This document shows, one piece after another, positions 20,604-29,644 of a DNA stretch of 64,000 bases. Position 1 is the first letter of the stretch; each line of letters starts with the position of its first letter. The notes beneath the pieces are model-generated. The model searched no databases. It was not told the DNA's origin and worked only from the letters and a program-made list of their open reading frames with translations. Made by a program: the position numbers and the translations under genes. This DNA is from Bacillus ndiopicus (GTDB taxonomy: Bacteria > Bacillota > Bacilli > Bacillales_A > Planococcaceae), in the NCBI RefSeq assembly GCF_000612805.1, contig NZ_HG964403.1:372001-436000 (forward strand), in the 5' to 3' direction.

Positions 20604-23354
20604 TTATTTCACTACATCCAGAGAGAAAAGTTCGCGCAAGTCCTCATCTTGGAGCTCAGTAAGCCACTTGCTCGATTGAATTAGCTCCTCTGATAAGGCT
20701 AATTTTACAGTTAGCATTTTATCGATTTTTTCTTCAATTGTACCAATGGTTATAAATTTATGAACTTGTACAAATTGAGTTTGCCCGATTCGATATGCGC
20801 GGTCTGTCGCTTGGTTTTCCACTGCTGGATTCCACCAGCGATCGGCATGTAGTACATGGCTGGCAGCTGTTAAATTTAACCCTGTTCCCCCTGCTTTTAA
20901 CGACAAAATAAAAATTGGAAATTCCCTCGCTTGAAAAGCTTCAACTAAACGATCGCGCTGTTGCTTTGGCATGCTGCCAGTTAAAAATGGCACATCAATA
21001 TCGTACAGTTCAGCAAAGCAATGTTGTAAAATATTACCCATGCCAATATACTGCGTGAAGATTAGGCATTGTTCTCCGTTGCCAACAATTTTAGCTGTTA
21101 AATCTACAATGCGTTTTAGCTTTACAGAACGGCTAAGCATTGTCTCAGCATCATCAAAAGGCTCCTTTAAATAAAGAGCAGGGTGATTACATAGCTGCTT
21201 TAATTTATTTAGCATTTTTAAAATGCGACCTCTTTTTTCAAAGCCCGTTAACTGCTCAAGCTGTGCTGCAGTATCCTCAATATAGCTTTCATATAATGCG
21301 GCCTGCTCAGCTGTTAATGGGCAAAATTCTTGCATTTCCTGTTTATCAGGTAAATTTAGCATTAAATCTGAATCGCGTTTTGTGCGACGTAGTAAAAATG
21401 GTTGAATTTTCGCACGTAGTTGCTCCTTATGTTGCTCAGAGTCATCACGCTCAATTGGCAAAATAAACTGCTCCTGGAATTTCGTAAAGCTACCGAGATA
21501 GCCTTTATGAATAAAGTCAAAAATTGCCCATAGCTCAGATAAACGATTTTCTACGGGAGTTCCTGTCAATGCAATGTGATGCTCACCACGTAGCTTACGA
21601 ATAGCACGTGATTGCATTGTTTGCATATTTTTAATATTTTGTGCTTCATCTAATATGATGCTTGACCAGTTTAAGTATTGTAGGAATTCTGCATCCTGCG
21701 AAATAGTTCCATAGGTTGACAGCACAATTTGTGGTTTCGAGCGCTTAATCTCATCACGGAGTGAGCTATCTTTTAAACGATTTACTCCGTAATGAGTATA
21801 GATGCTTAAAGAAGGGGCAAAACGCGCAAGTTCTTTTTGCCAATTACCTAGTACAGAAGTAGGGCAAATAATAATGGCAGGTTCATTAGCGTCTAATGTA
21901 TTCATTGTATATAAAAGATAACTAATTGTTTGAATCGTTTTACCAAGCCCCATATCATCAGCTAAGCAGGCACCAAATTTTTGTTCACGCATAAAGACAA
22001 GCCATTCAAAGCCTTGCTGCTGATATGGACGTAGCTCGGCCTCTAACTGCATAGGGACAGGGACACTAGGTAGGCCCTGTTTTTCCTGTAGTTGCTGCAA
22101 ATATTGCTGTAATGAATTTTGTATTTCGAATGCAAGTATTGGGTCATCGCGCTCTGCATCATCTTCATCAAGCTCCTCTAATGGTGCTGTTAAAGTTTCA
22201 GGTAACTCTCTAAACAATAGCTCCTTAACTGTCCATTGCTCATGGGTAGCTTTATCCATGAGTTCACGCATTTCCTGCATCCAATTTGCATCGATGCGGA
22301 ACCATTCTGTACCAATGCGCATAAATTCGCGCTTTTCTTCTACAAGTTTTTGAAACTGCTCAGCAGAAATATTTTCACCATTCATTGAAAACTGCCATTT
22401 GAACGTTAGAATATCATCAAGGCTTGCAACAGAACGTGTAGATATTTGATTTGCGCTCACTTGCACACGCATTTTCGATTGCTTTAGCTCTTTTAGCCAA
22501 GCAGGTAAAACAACTTCGTAGCCGAGCGTCTGTAAAATTGCAATATCATTACGTAAAAAAAGCTTTACTTGTGTATCTGTTAATTCACGATAAATAAAAC
22601 TTTCATGTGTTAAATTTTCCAATGACAGCAATGAAGCAATTTGCTGTTGGATTGTGGCGATATCAGTTGAAGAAGCTCTCCATTTATCAGGTAAAGCATC
22701 CTCAATTGGCAGCCAACGTTTCCGTATGGCAGGTGTCCAATGCTTTTCTGTTGGTGTAATTAAAATGGACTCTAAAAGCCAATGCTCGTTTATTTCATTT
22801 GGCTCACTTAATCGTAAGGCGACCTTTAAGCCATTTACATCATGCTCACTTTGTAGCGGCCAGCCACCATTCGCAAAAAATGGAGCAAGCTCTTGTACTT
22901 GCTCAAGTTGCAGTCCACTATTTAGAAGCTTCTGCGTAGCAGCAGTAGCTAAAATTTGTTCTTTATCCTGCTCAAACTGTAACGTTTGTTCACCGAAGGA
23001 CGCAGTTTGCCAAAGTTCATTACTCGTCCATTGTGGAACAAGCTTTTGGAAAGTTTCAAGCAAAGCTTTAGATGAAGCATCCGCCCCAATAATGTTGAGT
23101 AAAGGGTGTTTGAAGGAAGGGGATAACACATCTAATAGCTCAGCTGCTGAGAGTGTAATATCGCGTTCATCTAGCGGTACAGCAAGCCCATAAAAATTCG
23201 CTTCATATTTATAAAATATTTGTGATACCCAACTTGCAGGAGGGGAAATTAAACCATCCTCATGTAAAGCCATTACAGAATAATAGCCATTTTGAAGCTG
23301 GCTAATTTTTAGGCGTAGTGACTTTACAAAAGGTGATGTAAGAGTGTAGGTCAT
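20604..23354 (-). CDS. ywqA: SNF2-family DNA helicase/translocase, YwqA type
   Basis: Predicted Swi2/Snf2 ATPase that moves along double-stranded DNA. The 916-residue protein has a long N-terminal region including the SNF2-associated domain, then the SF2 core: motif I DDMGLGKTIQT near residue 468, DEAQ box (DEAQNIKN) near 570, motif III LTGTPVENRL, and C-terminal motifs V and VI (SLKAGGTGLNLTAA, QATDRAYRIGQ). All ATPase motifs are intact. It is the second gene of a two-gene unit with a SWIM zinc-finger protein 11 bases upstream, the same pair as ywqB-ywqA in Bacillus. Probably DNA repair or transcription; not proven. Confidence 0.9.
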   Translation of the reverse strand: MTYTLTSPFVKSLRLKISQLQNGYYSVMALHEDGLISPPASWVSQIFYKYEANFYGLAVPLDERDITLSAAELLDVLSPSFKHPLLNIIGADASSKALLETFQKLVPQWTSNELWQTASFGEQTLQFEQDKEQILATAATQKLLNSGLQLEQVQELAPFFANGGWPLQSEHDVNGLKVALRLSEPNEINEHWLLESILITPTEKHWTPAIRKRWLPIEDALPDKWRASSTDIATIQQQIASLLSLENLTHESFIYRELTDTQVKLFLRNDIAILQTLGYEVVLPAWLKELKQSKMRVQVSANQISTRSVASLDDILTFKWQFSMNGENISAEQFQKLVEEKREFMRIGTEWFRIDANWMQEMRELMDKATHEQWTVKELLFRELPETLTAPLEELDEDDAERDDPILAFEIQNSLQQYLQQLQEKQGLPSVPVPMQLEAELRPYQQQGFEWLVFMREQKFGACLADDMGLGKTIQTISYLLYTMNTLDANEPAIIICPTSVLGNWQKELARFAPSLSIYTHYGVNRLKDSSLRDEIKRSKPQIVLSTYGTISQDAEFLQYLNWSSIILDEAQNIKNMQTMQSRAIRKLRGEHHIALTGTPVENRLSELWAIFDFIHKGYLGSFTKFQEQFILPIERDDSEQHKEQLRAKIQPFLLRRTKRDSDLMLNLPDKQEMQEFCPLTAEQAALYESYIEDTAAQLEQLTGFEKRGRILKMLNKLKQLCNHPALYLKEPFDDAETMLSRSVKLKRIVDLTAKIVGNGEQCLIFTQYIGMGNILQHCFAELYDIDVPFLTGSMPKQQRDRLVEAFQAREFPIFILSLKAGGTGLNLTAASHVLHADRWWNPAVENQATDRAYRIGQTQFVQVHKFITIGTIEEKIDKMLTVKLALSEELIQSSKWLTELQDEDLRELFSLDVVK

Positions 23355-23365
23355 ATAAAAACTCC

Positions 23366-24931
23366 TTAAATGAGATTGCTTTTATCCAGTTCTTCCTGTA
23401 ATGCGCGTAAACGTTTATATTGTTTTTGCACAGTTTGCATGTAATTGGTCCAATACGTCATTTTACCAGCTTTTTTAGCAACAGTTTTCATTGATTTCCA
23501 AATACGAATAGCTTGTTTATAGTTCAGACGTGATTTTTGGCGCAGTTCCTCTAACGCATAGTAATGATAAAGCGGTAGTGCGTCTGCGGGTGATTCATTA
23601 ACAACGGTTTTTAAGCCGCGTGCTTCCAAATAGCTAATTGAAGAAGGAAATAATTGTTGAAGAGCTACCCATTCGTCATAACGCTCCTGTCTCAGTAAAA
23701 AGTCTGCATAAGGTTGTATACCGTAGCGACCAAACGCTTGGTAAAGAACAACGGCCTCCTGCTCAGAAATGGCAATACTTGAATATAGAGCATTAACCTC
23801 TTTGATAAATGATGGGCGATGTTGGGGTGCGAGTACATGGTGAATAAAGTCCTCCAAATATGGTAGCATCGCCTTTAATAATGATTGCAGCCCTTCCATA
23901 TAATGCTTCGATGCTAACTGTGCAATAAGCATATAAAAATGAAGGTGTTGTGTATCTAAGTCAGACAGCTGTTCATCAAGCTTTTCACTATTTCTTAGAA
24001 GAACATAAAAAAGTGTCGGGCTAATAGCTATTGGGAAATCGCTATCCGTACGGAGTTTCTCTAATAGAAACAATTCTTTCTCATAGCGGTTTTTTTCATT
24101 AAAAACATCAGTCCAAATTATTAGATAAAGTTGAAAGCGTATTTGTGGCTGTCCACTTCTTTCAAAAAGAAGCTCTCGTACGCTATCCTGTATTGCATCA
24201 TAAAATGGGTCTGTTGCAAATAGACGTGATTTTGCCCCTAGTTCAGACACTATTGTTTGTACAGTTTCAAGTCGACTGTTTATAGCTACTTCAAAATAGT
24301 GGTTATTGATTGACGAGTCTGTGCGATTCAAATGAGACCAAAGTTTATTTAAAACAGATAGCTCCATAAATAATTTGAATAGCGGCTGCCATTCCCGTTC
24401 AAGCGGTGTGTAGCGCTGTAATTTTGAATGTGTAGTTGTTAACAATGCAGAAATGGAATAGCTTTCAATTGCTTTAGCCCCATGCAACAAATGCTGCATT
24501 ACTTCGTCCACCATACGTTGCCAGCTTTCAGGGCTACGCTCAGTAGCTAAAGATTTCAAGTGAACATTTTTTTGTGCTCGCCATTTACTAGTCCATTCTT
24601 GCACAGAGCCTAAATATTGATAAAGTCCAAGTATAACGCCAAGTTTATGGCGACAGCAATTTTGTTGAGGGCAGGTACATATAATAAGTTGTTGTTCAAA
24701 ATCAACGGTCACTTCAGCAGGACGCACATCCTGTACAACAGTAAATAGCACATCTTTTTGTGGAAGAAAACGCTCAAAAAGCACAGATTTATTTCGTACA
24801 GAAAAGACAGCGCGGCGCACTAGCTCCTCATCTTCTACCGATGAAGGTTGCAATAAACGCTCCATTTCCTCCAATTGTTGACGAATAAACACCGAATGTC
24901 GACGTGCTACATCGGATATTGATAAAGCCAT
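23366..24931 (-). CDS. ywqB: SWIM zinc-finger protein, YwqB type
   Basis: A 521-residue protein with a SWIM-type zinc motif at C85, C87, C93 and H95 (CTCPQQNCCRHKL). SWIM domains bind DNA or proteins and are regularly encoded next to SNF2 helicases, as here. The remainder is helical, probably TPR-like, and ends in a basic coiled region (QTVQKQYKRLRALQEELDKS). The start ATG follows GGGGAGA. With ywqA downstream it forms an operon read from one promoter. The partner role is inferred from family and position. Confidence 0.85.
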   Translation of the reverse strand: MALSISDVARRHSVFIRQQLEEMERLLQPSSVEDEELVRRAVFSVRNKSVLFERFLPQKDVLFTVVQDVRPAEVTVDFEQQLIICTCPQQNCCRHKLGVILGLYQYLGSVQEWTSKWRAQKNVHLKSLATERSPESWQRMVDEVMQHLLHGAKAIESYSISALLTTTHSKLQRYTPLEREWQPLFKLFMELSVLNKLWSHLNRTDSSINNHYFEVAINSRLETVQTIVSELGAKSRLFATDPFYDAIQDSVRELLFERSGQPQIRFQLYLIIWTDVFNEKNRYEKELFLLEKLRTDSDFPIAISPTLFYVLLRNSEKLDEQLSDLDTQHLHFYMLIAQLASKHYMEGLQSLLKAMLPYLEDFIHHVLAPQHRPSFIKEVNALYSSIAISEQEAVVLYQAFGRYGIQPYADFLLRQERYDEWVALQQLFPSSISYLEARGLKTVVNESPADALPLYHYYALEELRQKSRLNYKQAIRIWKSMKTVAKKAGKMTYWTNYMQTVQKQYKRLRALQEELDKSNLI

Positions 24932-24964
24932 AATAGTATCTCCCCTAAAAAAGTCGTTCCTTCC

Positions 24965-24993
24965 ATTATACCCCGAAAAATGAGTAAACGTAA
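24965..24993 (-). promoter_or_regulatory. Promoter of the ywqB-ywqA operon
   Basis: On the minus strand TTACGT (24993-24988), a 17-base spacer and a perfect TATAAT (24970-24965). The start lies roughly 25-30 bases before the ywqB ATG. The -35 is weak. Confidence 0.5.
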
Positions 24994-25033
24994 GCCGTAT
25001 GCCTCAATGTAAGTATGTTAAAATAACAGAAAG

Positions 25034-25276
25034 GTGAAACAAGTGAATAAAAAAGCGTTACGTCGTATTCCATTAGAAAAACTACTCGATTTAAAAATTG
25101 ATTTCGCCTTTAAACAATTGTTTGGCAGCAAGCGTAATAAACAAATAACGGTTGTCTTTTTGAACGCTATTTTACAAAGGACAGGGCGAAATAATGTGCA
25201 AGAAATTCTCTTCATCAATAAAGAATTTGGTGGAGAATATGAGGAAGACAAACAATTACGAAGGCAGTGTCAATAA
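25034..25276 (+). pseudogene. Truncated PD-(D/E)XK nuclease (Rpn-type) fragment
   Basis: The 75-80 residues (LDLKIDFAFKQLFGSKRNKQI, then LNAILQR) are the N-terminal part of the Rpn/PD-(D/E)XK nuclease family transposases, usually around 280-300 residues. The reading frame leaves the family just after EEDKQ, before the catalytic core where the metal-binding Asp and Glu-x-Gln would be, and stops. No continuation was found in the next 60 bases in any frame. A ribosome site AAAGGTG precedes GTG at 25034 or 25043. It is a remnant with no expected activity. Confidence 0.65.
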
Positions 25277-25318
25277 AAAATGTTTGAAATCGTTAATGGA
25301 TGGAGAAAATAGACTGTA

Positions 25319-25811
25319 ATGAAAGCGGAAAGATTTAAGGAGGTCGACTGTGATTCGCATCCAGTTTATGAAGCCATTGTATACGAGGGTGGCTGGAGCA
25401 AAGCTATGTCTTGTTTTTGCTTATCAACACCTTTCGATTATAAAGGAGGATGAATTGTTTCATTTTATTCCTCTAGATGGAAAGGAAATGGTAGTCAATT
25501 TAAAAACGTATAAGATAGAAAATGTTTCAGATGTTTTCGTATTTCAAAATGGTAGCCGTTTTATACGTATACCCCTTTATCAGCTTTTACTTATATCTAA
25601 TATGTATGATTATTTATTACCAATTATTGAAGAAAAATTAGCAGGTACAGCAACGGAGGATATATCGCAGTCCGATAATGAAACTTCTTCTATTATTCGT
25701 GAACTAGAAGGGAAAAATGCGGAGCGCTTAATTGATTATGCATTATCTGAGCGCAATGAGGCAATGTTTTACAATTTAGTTTGGCATTTAGAGCAACGAG
25801 GTATGTTATAG
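25319..25811 (+). pseudogene. IDEAL-domain-like protein, apparently frameshifted
   Basis: Two overlapping frames seem to form one protein. From ATG 25319 the first reads MKAERFKEVDCDSHPVYEA and stops at 25454. The second, open from 25350, carries on with YQHLSIIKEDELFHFIPLDG and ends in ERLIDYALSERNEAMFYNLVW, which resembles the IDEAL domain of small Bacillus proteins. The switch lies near 25407-25420, where a run of five T offers an easy slip: losing one T restores about 163 residues. Alternatively the second frame alone is real, since its GTG at 25350 has AAGGAGG six bases upstream. A terminator overlaps the stop. Confidence 0.5.
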
Positions 25812-25844
25812 CATCTTTCCGAGAAGTACGGAAAGATGCTTTTT
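25810..25844 (+). terminator. Terminator after the IDEAL-like gene
   Basis: Perfect 12-bp arms AGCATCTTTCCG (25810-25821) and CGGAAAGATGCT (25829-25840), a seven-base loop and five T. Confidence 0.9.
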
Positions 25845-25900
25845 ACTTCTAAGTAGAAGTAAATTTAATTTCAACACCACCCCACATTTTCCCTTCCTAG

Positions 25901-25927
25901 TAAACATTCCGGAAAACAACCCGATAT
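25901..25927 (+). promoter_or_regulatory. SigmaD promoter of the flagellin-like gene
   Basis: TAAA (25901-25904), a spacer of exactly 15 bases and CCCGATAT (25920-25927) match the sigmaD consensus TAAA-N15-GCCGATAT at 11 of 12 positions. Transcription would start near 25934, 22 bases before the ATG. This ties the gene to the flagellar/motility regulon. Confidence 0.85.
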
Positions 25928-25955
25928 AAATAAAAACTAAGGAGGAGGGCGACGG

Positions 25956-26786
25956 ATGTTAGGTCAATGGAGTTCACTCGGGTACTCAATTTTAAATAAT
26001 ATGAATCGTCACTATGCAGCTTCGAGCAAAGCGTTATTGCGTATTTCGTCAGGATACAGGATTAATAGTGCCGCAGATGATGCAGCAGGCTTAGCCATTT
26101 CTGAAAAAATGCGTGCCCAAATTCGCGGTTTAAATATGGCTGGTAAAAATATTCAAGATGGTATTTCACTCGTGCAAACTGCAGAGGGAGCTCTTAACGA
26201 GACACATGCAATGGTTCAGCGCATGCGTGAGCTAGCTGTGCAAGCGGCAAGCGATACGCTGACAGATAAAGATAGAGAGTTAATTAATCAAGAATTCCAA
26301 CAGCTGAAAGAGGAAATTACTCGCTCAGCACAACAAACGGAATTCAATACAAAAAAATTGTTAAATGGTGATCATGAAGATAAGCCAATTAAAATTCAAG
26401 CAGGTGCTAATTCGGGACAAACAATTGATTTATATATAGGTGGCATGAGCTCAACAAAACTTGGTCTTGATGACTCTGACATTCTAACTCGTGAAAATGC
26501 AGATAAAGCGATTGGGGAGCTTGATGATGCATTGCATAAAGTATCGATGGAGCGTTCACGTATGGGAGCGTATCAAAATCGAATGGAGCATGCATACAAT
26601 AATGTGATGAATACGGCAGAAAATTTAACAGACGCGGAGTCACGTATCCGTGATGCCGATATTGCCAAAGAGATGATGAACTTTGTGAAGGCGAATATTT
26701 TGCTGCAGGCGAGCCAATATGTGTTGCGTTTACATATGCAGCAAGCACAATCAGTTTTAATGTTGTTAGATACGAGACGTAAATAA
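25956..26786 (+). CDS. Flagellin-like protein with unusual ends
   Basis: A 276-residue flagellin homologue. The D1 region is canonical (LRISSGYRINSAADDAAGLAISEKMRAQIRGL and the C-terminal AESRIRDADIAKEMM), with a very short central part as in minimal flagellins. Both D0 ends are atypical: it starts MLGQWSSLGYSILNNMNRHY, not the usual M-R/I-INHN, and ends QYVLRLHMQQAQSVLMLLDTRRK with a basic tail. It lies alone, away from other flagellar genes, but has its own sigmaD promoter, an AAGGAGGAGG ribosome site and a terminator. It could be a minor filament protein, a cap-proximal variant or a paralogue under divergence. Confidence 0.85.
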   Translation: MLGQWSSLGYSILNNMNRHYAASSKALLRISSGYRINSAADDAAGLAISEKMRAQIRGLNMAGKNIQDGISLVQTAEGALNETHAMVQRMRELAVQAASDTLTDKDRELINQEFQQLKEEITRSAQQTEFNTKKLLNGDHEDKPIKIQAGANSGQTIDLYIGGMSSTKLGLDDSDILTRENADKAIGELDDALHKVSMERSRMGAYQNRMEHAYNNVMNTAENLTDAESRIRDADIAKEMMNFVKANILLQASQYVLRLHMQQAQSVLMLLDTRRK

Positions 26787-26795
26787 TAAGAGGAT

Positions 26796-26833
26796 CGACT
26801 AAAATCTTAAGATTTTAGTCGGTTTTCTTTTTT
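26796..26833 (+). terminator. Terminator of the flagellin-like gene
   Basis: A 26-base perfect palindrome (CGACTAAAATCTT with AAGATTTTAGTCG, 26796-26821) is followed by TTTTCTTTTTT. Confidence 0.88.
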
Positions 26834-26997
26834 GCCATTTTTACATGCGCATCTACACAATTTATGTAATAATATTTCACAAGATGAGCTAAAAAGTTGT
26901 ATACTGTTAAACAGTAGGTTTTCGAACCATTTTGCTAGCAAAAGCGTCTATTATAATATATATACTCGCTCTTTGATAATGAAAGGAAGTAACGAGC

Positions 26998-28266
26998 ATG
27001 ACAAAATCAATTTGTGTTGTTGGTTTAGGATATATTGGTTTGCCAACAGCAGTAATGTTTGCAAACCATGGAGTAAAAGTACATGGAGTAGATTTAAATC
27101 CAGCTGCGGTAAAAAGCATACAGGAAAAGCAGCTACATATTGAGGAAGAAGGCTTACAAGAGCGCCTAAATAAAGCTGTAGATAACGGGCTATTGACAGC
27201 ATCAACTATGCCACAAGAGGCGGATGTGTTTATTGTTGCAGTACCTTCTCCAATTAACCCAGATAATACAGCAAACTTAGAATATGTGCGCCAAGCAACT
27301 GCTTCTATTGTACCTTATATTAAGGAAGGTAATTTAGTTATTTTAGAATCAACGGTACCTCCAAAAACAGTGGAACACATCATGTTGCCAGAACTAGTGA
27401 AATCAGGATTAGAAATCGGTACACAAATTTATGTAGCGCATTCACCAGAGCGAGTAATTCCTGGTCGCATTTTTGAGGAGCTTGTGAACAATGATCGCAT
27501 TGTTGGTGGTATTAATGAAAAGTCAGCAGAACTAACGAAGGAATTGTATGAAACATTTGTTGAAGGAACAATCCATTTAACAGATGCGACGACAGCAGAA
27601 CTTGTAAAAGTAATGGAAAACACGTACCGTGATGTTAATATTGCGTTTGCTAACGAACTGGCGAAAATGGCAGAAAAGTTAGATGTGAATATTTGGGAAG
27701 CAATCAAATTTGCCAACTACCACCCACGTGTCAATGTTCACTTCCCTGGACCTGGTGTTGGTGGCCACTGTATCGCAGTAGACCCATGGTTTTTAGTGGA
27801 AATCGGTGGTGGACAAGCAGAAATTATTCATTTATCACGTAATACGAACGATAGCATGCCAAGCTATACAGCGCAAAAAACGCAGGCGATTTTAAATCAA
27901 AACAAAATTGCAGGCGCAACTGTTGGTGTGTTAGGCTTAGCATTTAAAGGAAATGTAGACGATATGCGCGAAAGCCCATCAACAATTGTGATTGATGAAT
28001 TGCAAAGCTTAGGCTTAAACGTCGTATCATTTGACCCACATATTAAAGAAAACAAACATGCAACACAGACGCAAAATTTTGAGGAAGTTGTAGCTGCTGC
28101 GGATATTTTATTATGTCTAACGGATCACAATGAATTCAAAGCATTAGATCCACAAACATTTGCGTCACGTAATAAAATTGTATTCGATACGAAAAACTGT
28201 TTAAACCGTGCAAATTGGGAGCAAGCAGGTTACCAATTCCATTTACTTGGGGATGCAAAAAACTAA
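26998..28266 (+). CDS. wecC: UDP-N-acetyl-D-mannosamine dehydrogenase
   Basis: Oxidises UDP-ManNAc to UDP-ManNAcA with two NAD+. The 422-residue protein has the N-terminal Rossmann motif (GLGYIGLPTAVMFANHG), the central dimerisation domain and the catalytic cysteine C258 in GPGVGGHCIAVDPW. The stretch HPRVNVHFPGPGVGG is typical of the WecC branch rather than UDP-glucose dehydrogenases. Substrate can come from MnaA encoded at the start of the window. ATG behind AAAGGAAG; a TATAAT lies 40 bases upstream with a poor -35. It ends in a strong terminator, so it is a single-gene unit. Confidence 0.88.
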   Translation: MTKSICVVGLGYIGLPTAVMFANHGVKVHGVDLNPAAVKSIQEKQLHIEEEGLQERLNKAVDNGLLTASTMPQEADVFIVAVPSPINPDNTANLEYVRQATASIVPYIKEGNLVILESTVPPKTVEHIMLPELVKSGLEIGTQIYVAHSPERVIPGRIFEELVNNDRIVGGINEKSAELTKELYETFVEGTIHLTDATTAELVKVMENTYRDVNIAFANELAKMAEKLDVNIWEAIKFANYHPRVNVHFPGPGVGGHCIAVDPWFLVEIGGGQAEIIHLSRNTNDSMPSYTAQKTQAILNQNKIAGATVGVLGLAFKGNVDDMRESPSTIVIDELQSLGLNVVSFDPHIKENKHATQTQNFEEVVAAADILLCLTDHNEFKALDPQTFASRNKIVFDTKNCLNRANWEQAGYQFHLLGDAKN

Positions 28267-28293
28267 CAGTGTGCTAAATGCACACTGTTTTTT
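28265..28293 (+). terminator. Terminator of wecC
   Basis: AACAGTGTGC (28265-28274) and GCACACTGTT (28280-28289) pair perfectly around TAAAT, with a T-run. The left arm includes part of the stop codon. Confidence 0.92.
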
Positions 28294-28342
28294 CAATGTA
28301 ACACAAATGTTATAATTGCTAAAAATGAAAGGACGAAATGCA

Positions 28343-29062
28343 ATGAAAGAAACAGTACTTGGCATACAGGTCAATACAGAAGGCTACGATGAGTTGTTGC
28401 CAATTGTATTTGAACAAATCGAATTAAAGAAAAAATCTTTAATCGTAGCGATTAACCCAGAGAAGATTATTAAAGCAAAGGAAGATCCAGCATTAAAAGA
28501 GTTGCTTAACAATGCAGAGTTCCAAATTCCAGATGGCATCGGCGTTATTCTTGCCTCAAAAATTCAAAAAGGGCAAATTACATCACGTGTGACAGGTGTC
28601 GATATGATGATGCGTCTATGTGAGGAAGCAGCAAAGCGCAGCAAGCCAATCTTCTTATATGGTGGAAAACCAGGAGTTGCAGATAAAGCAGCAGAAAAGC
28701 TTCAACAAATGTATTCGAACATTAATATAGTAGGAACTCAAGATGGCTACGAAAAGGACAACGCTAAAGTGTTAGCAAAAATAAATGAAGCAAAGCCGGA
28801 TTTATTGTTTGTCGCAATGGGTTCGCCAAAGCAAGAAAATTGGATTAATGCTAATCGTGACCAGCTCCATCCAACGATTTATCAAGGAGTTGGTGGCTCT
28901 TTCGATGTACTAGCAGGCAATGTCAAGCGTGCTCCTGAAGTATTCCAAAAAGTGGGGATGGAGTGGTTTTATCGCCTAATGAAGGAACCTCACCGCATAA
29001 AACGACAAATTTCGCTACCGCTCTTTTTACTAGAAGTAGCAAGGGGTAAAAAGAAAAAATAA
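28343..29062 (+). CDS. tagA: WecG/TagA-family N-acetylmannosaminyltransferase
   Basis: Predicted to add ManNAc to undecaprenyl-PP-GlcNAc, the second step of linkage-unit or secondary cell-wall polymer synthesis, at the inner membrane face. The 239-residue protein has the GT26 features: AINPEKIIKA, the IPDGIGVILASK block with the catalytic Asp, TSRVTGVDMM, FLYGGKPGVADKAAE and MGSPKQE. ATG 28343 sits 9 bases after AAAGGA; the ORF is open a little further upstream without a site. Lying between a UDP-ManNAc dehydrogenase and an S-layer gene, it probably serves the polymer that anchors SLH proteins. Confidence 0.88.
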   Translation: MKETVLGIQVNTEGYDELLPIVFEQIELKKKSLIVAINPEKIIKAKEDPALKELLNNAEFQIPDGIGVILASKIQKGQITSRVTGVDMMMRLCEEAAKRSKPIFLYGGKPGVADKAAEKLQQMYSNINIVGTQDGYEKDNAKVLAKINEAKPDLLFVAMGSPKQENWINANRDQLHPTIYQGVGGSFDVLAGNVKRAPEVFQKVGMEWFYRLMKEPHRIKRQISLPLFLLEVARGKKKK

Positions 29063-29494
29063 GCACGCTCTAAAAAAATATTGTGTAATCTTTGTAATAA
29101 TAGATTGTTAAATTGTAATGTTAGTGTTACACTGTATCCATAGTAAGATTTCCTCTTATGATAATAAAGAGTTTAAAATTTTCCCTGCAAGGAAAAAAAC
29201 GGTTGGTAGCCCAAGAAGAAGGTTTAAGCAGCAAATGCTTAAACCTTCTTCTTTGTTGTGCCGTAAAAATTTTTGGAAAATACATTGCATAAATTCCAAC
29301 ACAGGAAAATATATTATCACTGTACGTTAAAAAATCCACTTGGAAAATAAAATTCATAAACACTTCAATTATGCCTTAGTGATATTTTTGTGTCGATTTT
29401 ATAAAAAATACCCCCTTGAAGTCATAAAAATACTAAAAATTCGAATATTCTAATAGGCGAATATAGCATTCTAAATATATTTAACAAGAAAATG
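29063..29494 (+). other. Non-coding region upstream of S-layer promoters
   Basis: No gene with a plausible ribosome site. The outstanding structure is a perfect 18-bp hairpin at 29213-29253. The rest is A/T-rich. I compared it mentally with c-di-GMP and other common riboswitch cores and saw no match. Confidence 0.4.
29213..29253 (+). other. Perfect 18-bp hairpin upstream of the S-layer gene
   Basis: Arms 29213-29230 and 29236-29253 pair without a mismatch around the loop GCAAA. The right arm is pyrimidine-rich, but no T-run follows, so it is not a standard terminator in the plus direction; on the minus strand too no T-run is seen. It could end the tagA message or regulate the S-layer gene. 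Confidence 0.55.
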
Positions 29495-29524
29495 TTGTTT
29501 TCTGTGGTAGTTTTATGTCATAAT
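29495..29524 (+). promoter_or_regulatory. Possible distal S-layer promoter
   Basis: TTGTTT (29495-29500), an 18-base spacer and CATAAT (29519-29524). Weaker than the proximal one; multiple promoters are common before S-layer genes. Confidence 0.35.
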
Positions 29525-29615
29525 ATAAGGAATTCTAAGTTACCTTTTTAACTAGTCACATATAACGCTATTAGGCATGCAAAGAATGTTTAAAAACTTT
29601 TGTTTGAAAAAAGGA

Positions 29616-29644
29616 TTGACATTGTAATTGTATACTACTAGAAT
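29616..29644 (+). promoter_or_regulatory. Proximal sigmaA promoter of the S-layer gene
   Basis: Perfect TTGACA (29616-29621), a 17-base spacer and TAGAAT (29639-29644). Transcription would start near 29651, leaving a leader of about 80 bases with GAGGAGGAAA as ribosome site. Confidence 0.75.

Noticed and set aside
22654-23193. Cys/Ser-rich plus-strand ORF inside the SNF2 helicase gene
   Set aside because: Shadow of a real gene on the other strand; no ribosome site and implausible composition.
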